Shown here piece after piece: positions 1 to 12,942 of a stretch of 64,000 bases of DNA. Location of the stretch: positions 29,830,048 to 29,894,047 of the forward strand of contig NC_066317.1 of the NCBI RefSeq assembly GCF_022539315.1. Direction: 5' to 3'. The first letter of the stretch is position 1, and each line of letters starts with the position of its first letter. Position numbers and translations under genes: made by a program. Under the pieces are notes generated by a model. That model did no database searches. It was given only the letters and a program-made list of their open reading frames with translations, and was not told where the DNA came from. Source of the stretch: Serinus canaria (taxonomy: Eukaryota > Chordata > Aves > Passeriformes > Fringillidae).

Positions 1-3000
1 AGGAAGTCTAATAGTTTATGTCAAATATATAATGTCCCTAAATGTTCCTAAATAGTATTAAAGATCATCCTCAATTAATTTTATGATGTTAGTGCAAAAT
101 TTACACATGGAAAAAATCTGCATCTCAACAATAACAAACGCTGGTGCATCAGCCTTGAAACTACAATTAATTTTTTTGGTCTATTGACTTAAAATTGTGT
201 CACAGCATAAGCACCAAGTTCATCTTTGAGCTGTAAAGATACAGATGGGACAATGCTAAGTTCAATTCCCTTTTTTGAAAAATCATCCTCTATTTTATGA
301 AAGATTTTCCTTTGTTCTGAAAAATCCTGCATGTTCTGTTTCTTATTGTGGTGTCTCTTATCAATGAGACATATCAACATATAGCACTTGTAAGCAGATC
401 TGCTGAAAGCAATTATAAACAAACCAGACTGGGCATGTTCACCCTCACTGTGTTGTGTAAATTTAATTTTAGTAATGGGTTTTTTTTCTTTTTTTCAGCT
501 TTTTCAAGATATTTTCTCATATTGCAGGTTTACACCAAGCAGCACACTCAAAGAGCTATATAAAGATAAAGACTCCATAAAAAGACATCGATGAAAATAT
601 TTTTGTAATCTTCTGAGTGGTATGTCTCATACTGGTGGCCCAAAAATACATGGCAAGAGTACACCACCCACACTGCAGCACTTCTCATGCACCAGGGTGG
701 GGAACAGAGAATTATCCTTTAGTCATTCTGCCCATTTTGAGCAGCTGACATTTGTGCAGTTGTAAAAAGAGAGAGCTTTTTCATCTACTATGGGATATTG
801 GATTCTTTAATTTGTTGAAAACAGGGTTGATTTATAACCTGGCCTAAATGGGTTAGATAATTTTCTATATATAAGCACATATACATGTATTTATAAACTC
901 TATGCATAAATACAAAAACAATTTTAAGCTTCTGCATGTCTTCCCTGGTTTGCAAGACTGAAGAATTAATGAAGCAACTAACTTAGAAAACACTGGTCCT
1001 GCAGAACTGCAAAAAGCAAGAGAAACAGTACCTAAACTTATACGTTTATTTTGATTTACTGCTGAGAAATACAGATGAGAAGAATTTTGCTTGCCTCCTT
1101 CTCTCATAAATTACTAGGCCAGTTTCCATAGAAAAGTTAAATCTGATTTTGGGTCTAAGGACCTCAGCAAACCACATGCCCAATGGATTTGTATGCATAG
1201 ATTGTCACACTGTGGATGAACAATAGCAAAACTGAATGTTGTCACTGCAACAGATCCTTCTAGCAATATTTACTGAATAATGATTTGAATGCAGCATAAA
1301 AAGGAATGCTGTTCGTGTTCTCCTCCTGCACCCAAGAAGTGATATCAAGGCCCAGCTTTATGGTAAAGCCAGGAGGCTGTGATGAAGCAGTTTTCTGTTC
1401 TGATTACAAGAAAACATCATTCATAAACTTCCATTTTCCATTCCTGTCAGAAACTTTGTGGAAAGAAGAGATTTTCTGCTGAAAATCAAGTCTAGAATGT
1501 GCCACTCTATTGCTCGTGTGAGAGATACTCAGTATTTTAGAGGGGCCTAGCCCAAAGCTCCCCATACTCTGTAAAAGACTGCAGAAGGGAGATGTTCTTT
1601 CTATTATCCTATTTTGCTCAGTTGGCTTATCCTGCTTTTTGTTATGGGCTGAAAAAACTTCAGACAGGCACATAAAAATCTAGCCATTCAAAATTAGGTC
1701 CTTAAAAATGTATGTATAAGCCCTATTTATAGATATATGTATCCACTCTAATGATATACTGCTTCTGAACACTTAAAAAATGGAAAAAGATTGATATATG
1801 TATTTATGCAGTGTGAAAGTCTACAAAGCTAAATTTTATCTAGAACACATGATGAAAAAAAATTGAAAAGCATCATATTAATAAAGCTTTTGATCATCTT
1901 GTGCATTGATAGACTTATCTTCCAAGACTTATCTTCCAGGTGGCTTCTGAAATGAGTAAATTAAAAGATTTCCAAGAGCTGCAACGCACTGAAGGAAGGC
2001 AAGGAAAGAAAACCTCAAAAAGCTACCAAGAGAAAAAAAGAGAACATAAAAAAAGACAGAACAGACTCAAATTCAGCTAGCAATTCATTAATTCCTTATC
2101 TCAGTGGTGGGAAATACTCAGAAATAAGAAAGTCAGGTGGTTATAAAAGGAAAGCAGCAGCTGAAAGGCTTAGTTGAACTTAATACAACCCAGAACCCTA
2201 ATCTCTCTTATTTTGGAAAGTCTTCCCCCTTAAATAAATTGCAGTGTATATTTTACAATAAATTTGTTTGTTTAATTTTTAAATAACATGGAGAATTATT
2301 TTCTAAAGCACATATTTCTTGAATGGAGATTCTATGGTATTTGCTGAAACTTCATATTTTTTATTTCCCAGCTCTCTGAACCTTGATGGAAGTCAGAAGG
2401 TCAAGAATAGGAATTTTTCATAAATTCTTTTATTTCAGTTTTTATCATAAGTTAACTGTTCTGCAATTTCTAGCCTTCCTTCCTCTCTTATGCAGCTTTA
2501 TTCAACAAAGCTCGACTTGTACATATATTATACTTAGTTATAACAATTGCTTCCTATAATCAGAGCAAATTACTTTTGCTGTAATTTTTCTTTGGAATCT
2601 GTACTAAGCTGCTGAACTTTTGTGTTTTAATTCATAGCAGAAAAGCATGAACATTTCTGACAGGTTTTCAGACTGAAGCAAACATTACCAAAATAAACAC
2701 AACACAATGTGTTCACAATTAATTAATTTTACCAGGGCACTTTAATTTCTCATAGACAGAAATTTGAATGAATTAAAAGAAAAATAATTTAATTATAAAT
2801 ATATTTGTAGTTGAGCATAATGGTGCCATCAATTTTTTAGCAGACTCCACATTACAATCCATGGGGGATCTGTTAAAATATTGATAGCAGGATATGGCCC
2901 ATTATGAGGACACACATTGTGTTCTATTTCAAACAGAGAATTAATAAAGATTTGTTTCAGGAGGATGTAAGAAGGATAAACTGTAAGGCTTATTTCGGTA

Positions 3001-3061
3001 TGTCACTGGAACATAAAAGGAAATCTGACCTATTGCCTTCCATTTTTACTTTGACTTGAAG

Positions 3062-3160
3062 TATGAAAGAAGAGAAGGAAGGAAGGAAGGAAGGAAGGAA
3101 GAGAAGGAAGGACAGGAAGGAAGGAAGGAAGGAAGGCGTAATGCCGAAGGAAGGAAGACA
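3062..3160. repeat. (GGAA)n purine microsatellite
   Basis: The plus strand is an almost pure purine tract of GGAA/GAAGG units with a few interruptions, followed by a short 'gcgtaatgcc' break and more GGAAG. All long open frames across it are repeat artefacts. It adjoins a C-rich tract on the same strand, so purine richness switches strands at about 3190. Confidence 0.9.
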
Positions 3161-3204
3161 GTCAATTCCGACAGTCAAGTACTTCATTCAGCCTTCCCTT
3201 CCTG

Positions 3205-3405
3205 TCTTCCTGCAGTCCCCGCATCCTCCTCCCTCCCCTCCCATGCCCCTCCCCTCCCACGCCCACCTCCCGACCCAACCGACAGCCCCTCACAGACCCC
3301 GCACAGCCACGCACCGCCCCTCCGCCCGCCACGCCCACTCGCCACGCCCCGCCCCTCCCCTCCCCACTCCCACAAAGACAACCACGCCCGCCAACCCAGC
3401 AACAA
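3205..3405. repeat. C-rich degenerate minisatellite (G-rich on minus strand)
   Basis: About 200 bases almost lacking G on the plus strand, built from variations of CCCCTCCC, CCACGCCC and CACGCCC. On the minus strand the closely spaced GGGAGGGG runs meet the usual G-quadruplex pattern. The overlapping 121- and 199-codon frames show only Pro/Ser/His low-complexity sequence and are not taken as genes. Confidence 0.85.
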
Positions 3406-4522
3406 AGACCGACATGTGTGAACTCAATACCTTCCACTATCTTTTTTTGCCCCTCTGTTATATAATACAGATTAGAGTCCCCATATGGACCCCAGTACTC
3501 AAGGAAAGAAAATTCTTTTATTTCTCTCTTGCTTTTATCTCATACAGGTTTACCAGAATACCAAAAGATTTTTCCATTGTTCTGAGAGAAGGAATAAAAG
3601 CCTCCATTTTAAACTCACCCTCCTTGAAGCTTTACAGAATGCATAACAGGCACAGACACTAACACAGAATTTCCCGTCTTTTGTCCTTTTCTTTCTTCCT
3701 TAGAAATAAATACCTTTTACAAATGCTGTCTAGTTAATACTTAGCAATGCTCAAGAGAGGAGGAGAATATAACACTGGTGGCAACTTACTCTTTCGATTT
3801 TTTATGTGATACTCTGTTCTTATTTTTCGCTACATTCCCACATAAAACATTTCCTCCTCCCCCTAATTAATTTCCTCTACCTGGGAAAGGGAGAGAAACA
3901 CAAGTGTAGTGAGGAGGCAGAGGATAGCACAGACAGTCAAGCTGGCACAGTTTTTAGGACCCAAGAATTCAGACTGACAGTCTCCTTCTGTTCGTTGTAC
4001 GCTGGGTTCATCTGCCATTTTGGGGCAGCCAAAACAACCTTCTTGGGAGAAAAAGGAAATTTATCGCCTTCTAGACAAGGATCTTAAAAACTTATGAACA
4101 AATCCTTTATCTTCAGGTTTCATAGTTTTAGCAAAGTGGAAGCTTATATAACTTACTTATTTTAGCCAGCACAGCAATATAGGAAGATACAGAGACAGCC
4201 AGCTGACAGTGACGACATTTTGGCTGAAGGAAGTTTTTGGCTTTCCCTGTTGGCAGGGCAGGGATATCTCTCAGAGCACTGATTAGGGGGCTTATAGCTC
4301 CCTTTCCACCCCAGAAGGGATAGAAATTTGGAGCTTATGTCCCAGCTGCCAAGCCTCATTTGAAGCTGGAAACATGCTTTATGTCAGATCCCCTATGTAA
4401 GGGCAATTAGAATTTATAGGTCTTGGAAGCACATATGGCACCTGTACAAATGCCAAACCAGCTCAAAATTTGTGAAATTATGCTAAATAATGATTAAAAT
4501 AATCAGATTTGACTGAGCTAGC

Positions 4523-4539
4523 AAAAAAAAAAAAAAAAA
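4523..4539. repeat. Poly(A) run
   Basis: An uninterrupted run of about 17 A. No retrogene body or target-site duplication is recognisable beside it. Confidence 0.8.
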
Positions 4540-7500
4540 GGGAAAATAAGTTTCTTGTTTTCTTTTTCTCCATCTCTCACCAGTGTTGTCCAAGTCTGTA
4601 CTAATACAGAGGTCTGATCCTGGTCTCACCGACATCAGTTTCAGCAGGGCAGGAGTTACAACCTTGAACTTGGTCAAGCATGGCAAATGCAGAAGCTCCA
4701 GCTGACTGCAGCTTTGTACAGAACTGAAACCAGCAGTCTCAGGGTCATTGAGTACCTGACAGAGCTGCAGTAACACTTGGAGCAAGAAGGATATCCCCTC
4801 CTGTTACCCAACTGGTCAAGAAATCAAGTTTTTGGGTTTTTTTTTCAATACAAGGCTTGAAAAAGTACTTAATCTTTCTTTCCATGGAAAAATGTTTATA
4901 TGGAAAGGTCTTTATATGAAGCTCTAGAGCTTTGCATCAGGCAATATGGCAGGGATACTCCTTCAATGTCAGGTCATGTTTTGTGGACATGTGGATAGCA
5001 TGAAAAGGGGATTTTAAGAGTTCCAGCACTGAGATAGGGAATAAAAAAGACTACCTGAAAGATAAAGCATTCATCTCAGAAATCCTTAACTTCAACTCCT
5101 AATAGGATCTATGGAAATTGGAGACTAATATTTCTTTCTATACTCATCAGCATTTTTACAGGCATAAAAATATATGTTAACTAACATATAAATAAATCAG
5201 TGAACAAAAAAAATATGCAATGAAATTTGGATGACACAAATTTGTTTTCACAAGTTTGCATAGAGAGAATATGTAGAATAGCCAAAATAATTATTTTTCA
5301 ATTTTGCTTTGTAATAAAGTTAATTTCTCGAGCATTTGTAAACTTTTTTCCTTAATATTTAAGGTAAAAAGCTAAAAAAATCTGTTGCATAAATACTTAT
5401 TTATTATCTAAGAGACAATCTTTCTTGTGTACCATCCCTCTATTCCAGGAGTAGCACTACTGAAGGGAAAGAAGAATGGCATCCTGTAGAAATCAAATAG
5501 TGAGAGTAGAAATTGAATTTACATGTTGCCTTACATCTGCCTTATCTGTGTATACCATGACTGCCCTTGAAGCCGGCCTGCCAGCAGTGTGAAGTGAGTT
5601 TTGCACCTCAGCTTTCTTCACTTCTTGCTTTTGGGTATAGTGATAATGGTAGCTGAGTGTGAAGCCAGGCTACTAACGTGAGCTCAGTCCATAAGCAGCA
5701 GCCTTTTTCATGTAGCAGAAATTTCACTTTTTTTCCAAAAGACCCAGATGGAAATAACAAGTGATATGCTATATACACTGTATTTCATGTGCCTGCAATG
5801 CCCAGGAGAGCTGCCTGAGAGAGAGCAACACCAATGAATGGTCAGTCTTTATTACTTTCAGTATGTAGGGTCATTACCTGAGCTGAGGCCAGAAAAATGG
5901 ATGTTAAGTTTCTAAGTAAGCAACCAGGGTGAGCGTTTGGTTGTGACATGGCTCATCCTGTGCTGTAGCTCCCAATACCCACTCCTACACATCACATCAG
6001 CAATATTACATTGTACCTTTGTGCATACAATTCATTTACAAAATACTCAACAATATTAGCATGTGTACTTCAAATATGTTTCAAGTTATTCCACTTCATG
6101 TGATAAAAGCAAGGTTTATCTACATTAAGGACTGCAGAAGTAAAAATATTTCCTTCGAAGCAACAAATAAATTATTTTTTCTGGTATCATCTAGGGACAG
6201 GAAAGTTAAATTGCTTTAGACAATGCCTGTCAACCCATTGCATAAGATAAACTACATTCAATCCTGTGAAACAATCCTTTACATAGAAAAAAGCACATTA
6301 CAATGTGCATATTTATTCTCATGCATAAAAGAAATGTAAACATTGCTCCAAGTCTGTGCAAATGAGAGTAGAACACAGTGAATCACCTTTTGAAAAAACA
6401 GAATTCATATGGAAAGATTGTTTTACCTGGAACCTGAAACACAATGTGGTGCATAATATTGCAATACATGATACTGTTGTCATGTTGTATCCAACTTCTT
6501 TCGAGGAAACAAGGGAGAAGAACATTAGTCTTTCACCCAGATAAGATGAGAAGAGAGATGTCTGTGAAGATGTGGATTGGAGGAGGAGAATGTTCCCCTG
6601 GTGGGAAGAAGCCTTGAGAAGTCCAAGGCAAGGGAGGGCAAAAGGGAAACAGAACAGCCAGGGCTGAGGCAGTCACAATTAGATGATCAAATGCTGCATT
6701 GTAAAAAACCCCAGGATTTGGTCCCAAATACACAACTGCTTTTCCTAAACTTTTATGACACAATTTAGTGTATTTCCCTAATCATGTTTAAAAAGTAGTT
6801 GCCTATGTGCCTTTCCCTCAGGAGGTTAGAGATGGAGCTTTTCTAATATGTAAGAAGTTCAGTGACCATAAAACTGTAGCCATTTCTCAAAAACATTTCA
6901 AAATATGTCTATCTACATGTTAAACTACAGCAGGGAGCAGAAATTACAACAAATCCCCTTTATACATTGTATCTATATTTAACCTATGTTTGCTTTCTTC
7001 TTTCTGTGAGATTTTATACATAATTTTTCTGCTGGTGATATTTGACAGAGTCAATAGAGGAGATGAAAGAGTTGAACTAAAAATAATCAGAATTATTTCT
7101 TCTCCTCCCTCCTTTTCACACTTCCCATTTTCTGTCAGTTCTGTTTAATTTCTCCTTTTTCTGCTTCTAGTAAATCTGTGTCCTTTTGAATTCAGCCAAA
7201 GCTCTGACAATGATACTTTTTTTGTTCTGGTATACCAGTGATAATAAAGATTCTACTGGATAAAAATTTCTGTTACTTAACAGAAACCTAAGCTATGACT
7301 CACATATTAGGTAATCAGTATTTTCCATAAAACCTAGTATTCTCTGTAGATAAGACACAAAGTTTTAAATTTCAGAGATGAGAAGGCACATGCCCTATAA
7401 ACAACACTTTTTGCTAAACTTTCAATGGCTTGTGATTTTATTGTTTTTCTTTTGGCCTGCAGTATGGGCAAGATGAATTGCCTGCAAAAAGGCAATATGA

Positions 7501-10500
7501 ATAATTTCAGAACATCATGCTCTTTAAAATAAATTTCTTGTTGATTTAATATAATAAATATATGAAATAATAGTTCTTCTATTAATGCATGGCATACTAA
7601 GAGATAATATAGTTGATGGCCACAGGAAGAAGCTTCAGTGAAGAGCTTTGCAGTAGCCTGGCTTGGTAAAGAGACTTCTATTGGCTTCCTGCACTAACTC
7701 TAAAAATTCTACATTAAACTCCATGTCTGTGAATAGACCTGGGAGGAATCCTTGGTGTTATGGAGAATGAATAAGTCAGTGCCATGCTTGGACCCAGGGC
7801 AGGAAGGTCCATTTGCATGCTTTGAGATTCCTCCTGAAGCCAGTGAGTCATTCCAGCGGTTGCTTTACAGCCCTCCAAGAGAGGCTGGTTCCCAACTGCA
7901 CAGCACAGCCTATTCTAGTGACCTCTTTCAGAAGTCTCCCATGTATTTCTACAACAGGACACCAGCACTTGTTTTTCTGATATTTGTCACAAATGACAAA
8001 ACCACCTTTGGGACAGCGGCAGTTTGTGCATTGATGTGATTCATAAAACTGAAATAGAATTAAATCAGATGGAGGGAAGTTGACCCCTGCTTAGAATTCC
8101 TATGCATATGAGTTGTCTAACCTTGAGATCTTTTTGTTATTGTCAGCTCTTTGACAACATTAAGATTGAAAGAAAAGAAGAAAGGCAACTACACCCCAGT
8201 TTGGGCAATTCTAAAGCTGTGGCTGCTAGGAAAAAAGGATGATTATGGTAAATGTTCAGATTTTCAGCTCATTCATGAGTGCAGTAAGTAGATAATATTT
8301 TTACCCATGAACATTTAGAAGCTGCTATAAATAACCCATCCATTATGGACTTGTCCAGAAACTGGATTGTCCATCTGTCCATGTGAGTAAAGAAACAAGA
8401 GCTTGGCTAAGTGTATGCTATACAAACAGGGAGAGCAGATTTTGTCAGGCTTTTTCCCAGGTGTAGGTAAGTATTGGGAATATACTATTTAAATGGTAAT
8501 CTGATTGTAGACATGTTTCCATGACACAAAAGCAGTCTGGCTTGTAAGGTTGCCTAGTTCAATCAGATGTTAACTAGGAAAATTCACAGAGTAGTTACAA
8601 ACAACTTAAAATGCAACAAAATAGTATAAATAAGGCATAGAGTACCTGGGTAAAAAAGAAGTGGATAAAAATTTCCAAACTCCTTTAGAACATCTTTTTT
8701 CAGCTATTTCAGTATACAATCTAAACCAAACAATACAAAAATCTCTTTTGCAAGAGAACCAGGTCCAAACATTTCAGACCAACAGCATAAGTTGTGGCCA
8801 TTCTATATACCAAAACAAGCAATTTTTTTTACCAGAATAATCCCTTTTAAAAAGTCCAGATTTTTTTTTATTATTTTGACTAATAGCATTCAAGAAATAT
8901 GCATTTTTAGATTTCAATACAATGAAACATTTATGGCTTAATTCAATTTGCAATTCAATCACATATTAAAACCAGAAAAAATAAAAATTAAATCAGTGAC
9001 AAGGTCATGTTGCTGCAGCTGTTCAAACAGATGTACCATCACCTCCAGAACCTGTGAAGTTATGTTTCATTCTAAAGCTTACTAAATAAGCAACTTTTTT
9101 AGAAAGAATGGCAGGTAAGCAATCTTTTGAATCTTTTCTCCCTGGTCCTGAAAATTCTTTATTGGGATGCATGTTGGACAGGTTTATTAACAAGGTCTAT
9201 TTTAGTCCTTTGACTGAAAAATCAAATTGAAGGAGACCAGGGCAGACAGACCAGGACAATAAAATAATTTTTATCTTTTTTTGGTTTTGTTTTCCCTTGG
9301 CTTTTGATAGTTTGTTTTGTGGGGTGTATTTGTGCTTTTCTTAATCAGGAAAAAGAATGAAATACACTTCAGAGATTAGAAAAGCTTTTATAAAGAGACA
9401 ATCTTTAACATACCACCTACAAATGATACTAGTCAAGCTACAGTGATATTTACATAGTTCCTTTCTAACTGAAAAATCTATAGCTTTGTACATAACTTAG
9501 TACACAGTGATGCTGCCCATGATGTCTTTGAAGCATGCTCATTTCCTTAGAGGGAATATTAGCAACTGGAAACAGAACAAACCCTTCCTGAATACCCATC
9601 AAAGGGTTTTTCCACCATCCACATTTTCACTTTTAAAGCAGGATTTAAAGTAAATAATTTCTGTTTGTTTGTTTGTTTTTAATTCAGACTCATGGTAAAG
9701 GAGCTGTGGTTCTGTTACAGGAAATGTCATGGGTGATGCTGATGGCAGCACGTGGGTGGGTAGGAGGACAAGCGAGCATTGGTGCATGTGTCTGCAAAAC
9801 CATGTATGTGCTTTGTGGGGTTTTGGTCACTGATGTAAAGTATATAATTTGAAATTATTACAAACATATTAAATTATACATTAGAGTCTGCTTTCTTAGT
9901 ATCTTTCCACTCAAGGAACTACGTCAAGAAAATCATGTTAAACCTAGTGATACTGAATAAGTCCCAGGGGAAGTGATGAAGCTGACAGGTGCATATGATC
10001 TTTCTTTACTCTTTGAGGAAGAATGCCTTTTACTCTGCTGGCTGAAGGATATTTTTCCTTCAGATTTAAGGATGCATGATCCAGCTGTGCAAAACTCCTC
10101 TATCAGAGAGCTCTAACTTTCAAGACCTTTTTCATAAACTAGTTATTATAAGAATAGCAAAGTCAAAAACTGCTTTAGAAGCTTTTTAATTTCTCCCCAT
10201 CAACTTTCTGAGTGTTAGTTTGAACAGAACAAGTCTAGGCAGTGCAGGCACATAGTTATTAATGTCTATCTGGCAGCAAGAACTCTTGGTGTAATCTAGC
10301 AGTGGAAATTTTCATAGAACAGCTAATATGTATGGACTTGGAAATTTGGAGGCAAAAGAATAAAATCACTCAGTGGAGCTTCTCTTTTATGAAATTCAAA
10401 ATTTTTTTTATTCTTACATATATTTTTTTTCTTTTGCCAGGTAGCTTTTTTGCTGGCTTTTCAGAACTTGGCTTCTTTTCTCTTTTTCTTATTCTGTTTC

Positions 10501-11598
10501 TAGTCATTGTATTAAGTCAATTTCAGATTTCATTCTTTTGTTGTCTTATTATCATATTTAGCTATTCAAAACTGAGAGCATGCTACTTTGTACTGATTTA
10601 ATACAAAGAATCTACTCATAGACTTATTCCATGGAAAGGTCTGCAGAACAAAAGGAGTGTCAGGCTCATTATAGGACAATATGCTCTGCAAGGAACTAAT
10701 TCTTTGTTATGAATACAAGTGAGAGGTGAAGGGATAATGACAGATGTTCTCATTTAACATAAAATAGAAGGTTTCTGCCAAGATGTAGAAAAAAATTACT
10801 GTAGGAAGTTTAAGAATTATGAAAAGACACCCATATATTTGGGGGGGAGGCAGTGAGAAATCAACATTTTATTTTGGAGGAAATCAATGCTAAATATGCT
10901 TAATATGTCAAATTCAGGTGATAATACATTTCCATCTATAGTCAGTCTTAAGCTAATTAATATTGGTTGTTCTTACACCATCAGTGCTTAGCTGACACAA
11001 TGCACTGGGCTTTGGAATTATTGGAATCCCTCTTTCCTGGTGTTATTTCATAAGAAGTGCTCTACTTCTGCTGTGGAGAGAGGTGAGAGGGGCAGTTCCT
11101 GTGTTAGTTCTCTAGTTAGTAAGCCAGTACATTTCTATCTCCTCACAATAATTGTTTTATTCCTTACCAGGGAAGGCAGAAGGAAATGAAAAAGCAATAA
11201 AAGAGGAGGAAAGTTAACTGACAGAAACCTTCACTTTTGCTGGGAAGCATTAAAAAAAAAAAAAAAGGAAAAAGGAATGGGGGGTGAGGAGCAGGAAAGT
11301 AAAAATGAGAAAAAAAAGAAAGGTCTGACAGGCAGTAGGAATAAAAAAAAATATAGGAAGCTCCTTAATACTGCAGTTTCCAATTGTTTGAGTGCTCCCA
11401 GAGAAGAAAATAGAACTGCTTGCATGTGTGTAGTCCCGCAAGAAATAGGTCGTTCTTTAGAATTTCTTTATTTTTCTAATAAAACCACAAACAGACAAAA
11501 ACAAAAAAGCAAGGCAAAACAAAAGACCAAAACAAAATCCCAACATGAAAACGACAGAACTGTTTTTTTCTCCCTAAGAATTTTGAGCTAGGTTTTCA

Positions 11599-11629
11599 TT
11601 ATCTAGTCGTGACTGGTCTGACTAGATAA
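11599..11629. repeat. Perfect 10-bp inverted repeat carrying GATA motifs
   Basis: Arms 11599-11608 (ttatctagtc) and 11620-11629 (gactagataa) are exact reverse complements around an 11-base spacer. Each arm contains a WGATAR-type core in opposite orientation. It could form a small hairpin or be a paired GATA-factor site. No gene is nearby; the putative GUCY1A1 promoter is about 6.5 kb downstream. Confidence 0.75.
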
Positions 11630-11705
11630 CTTGAGATTAATAAGGTCACTGTAGCTTAATATTTATTTGCATTTACTAATATCAAACAACACAGTTTAAT
11701 AGGGC

Positions 11706-11720
11706 GGGGGGGGGGGGGGG
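11706..11720. repeat. G15 homopolymer
   Basis: Fifteen consecutive G on the plus strand inside AT-rich DNA, preceded by GGGC and followed by AGG. Length is likely to vary between individuals and to be miscalled in sequencing. Confidence 0.9.
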
Positions 11721-12916
11721 AGGTGTAGCAGGCTTTTTTATGATGAATTGGAAAGCCAACCCAAATCAGTTTTTAGAGTATGATGAGTCTATTCAAAATT
11801 TCCAGAATTCAGTAGCAACTGCTGAGAGCTAGATTCTGATGATGATAACACCTTTGCTCTGCAAGTAGCCCATTATATTTTAACTCTGTGCACAGCTTGC
11901 TAAGAAGTTGCAAACCAAAATGATCCAGGAATAAAAACTGAAAATAGAAAAATCCATACCTACAGTCCTGGTTTGCCATCAGTAAGCATTTGTCACGGGA
12001 AGTAATTAGAATAAAAGAGAAATATTTATCTACACAAACTAACATTTGCAAAACAGAGGTCAAACTGATTTTATTTGCAAATGTTCTTGCTTTTTCAGTG
12101 ATTAAAATACAGTACTGTATTCCATGTTCTTTTTGACACAATAGGATTTCCAGAATAGTGTCCCTTCAAGTACTCACAATAGTTCCCCACAAGATCAAGG
12201 GTAGACCCAGATGTTTGCACAACAGTGTCTAAGAGAGGAACTTCCTGAGCCTATTCAAGAATATTTTCATGACCAATAATTTCTTTTGAAAATTGAGAGA
12301 GAATACGTATAGGAACTAAGATGTTAGGATATATTTGTCCTCTCACAGCATCCAAACAAGTAAAAAATGGCTGGAACCCATCGCACTTACCACAATGCAA
12401 ACAGAACTTTCTTAACAAAGAGCAAAGAAGTAATTTTTATAATTACATAATTACAAAATTTTATCTAATTTAGATCAGAGACTTAAATATTGAATGAGAA
12501 CTACTTTTATGCACAAGAATTACACTTGAACATATTTTCAATATTGCTAAAACAGCATATAATTTGAATGCCTCAAATGTGACTGCCAATTTGTGCACAG
12601 GTTTTTTTCTCACATCATTTTCACAGCTGAATGAAGCTCATATTCAGAAACTGTGGAGAAAGGGTAGCAGAGAAAGTCCACAGCAGTGGACTACAGTATA
12701 TAAATCAAACATTTCTCAAAACTGAGTTTATTTAGTTACAAAACTTTTACTAGATTTGAATTCTTATGCCTACAAGAATCAACTTCCTAATGTGATTATA
12801 AAATGTGAAAAAGGCTAAAATGTGTTGCAGCACACATGCACTTTATGATGTTTGCTCCCTGCAGTCCTAGTTCCCTGAGCTTCATGCTCCCTTTTGAAGC
12901 ACTCTGCAGCTGCTTT

Positions 12917-12942
12917 CCTGCTGCCTGCCTGCCTGCCTGCCT
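12917..12942. repeat. (CTGC)n/(TGCC)n microsatellite
   Basis: About five TGCC units in tandem, flanked by related CTGC-rich sequence (12906-12925). No coding context. Confidence 0.8.

Noticed and set aside
3056..3662. 121- and 199-codon frames across the GAAGG/C-rich repeats
   Set aside because: Open only because simple repeats lack stops; translation is Lys/Glu/Gly repeats then Pro/Ser/His repeats.
7752..8039. 95-codon plus frame as a small gene
   Set aside because: No family resemblance, no promoter or splice context, and length is within chance for this window.
9658..9680. (GTTT)n stretch as part of a mobile element
   Set aside because: Short simple repeat with no element body or flanking duplication.
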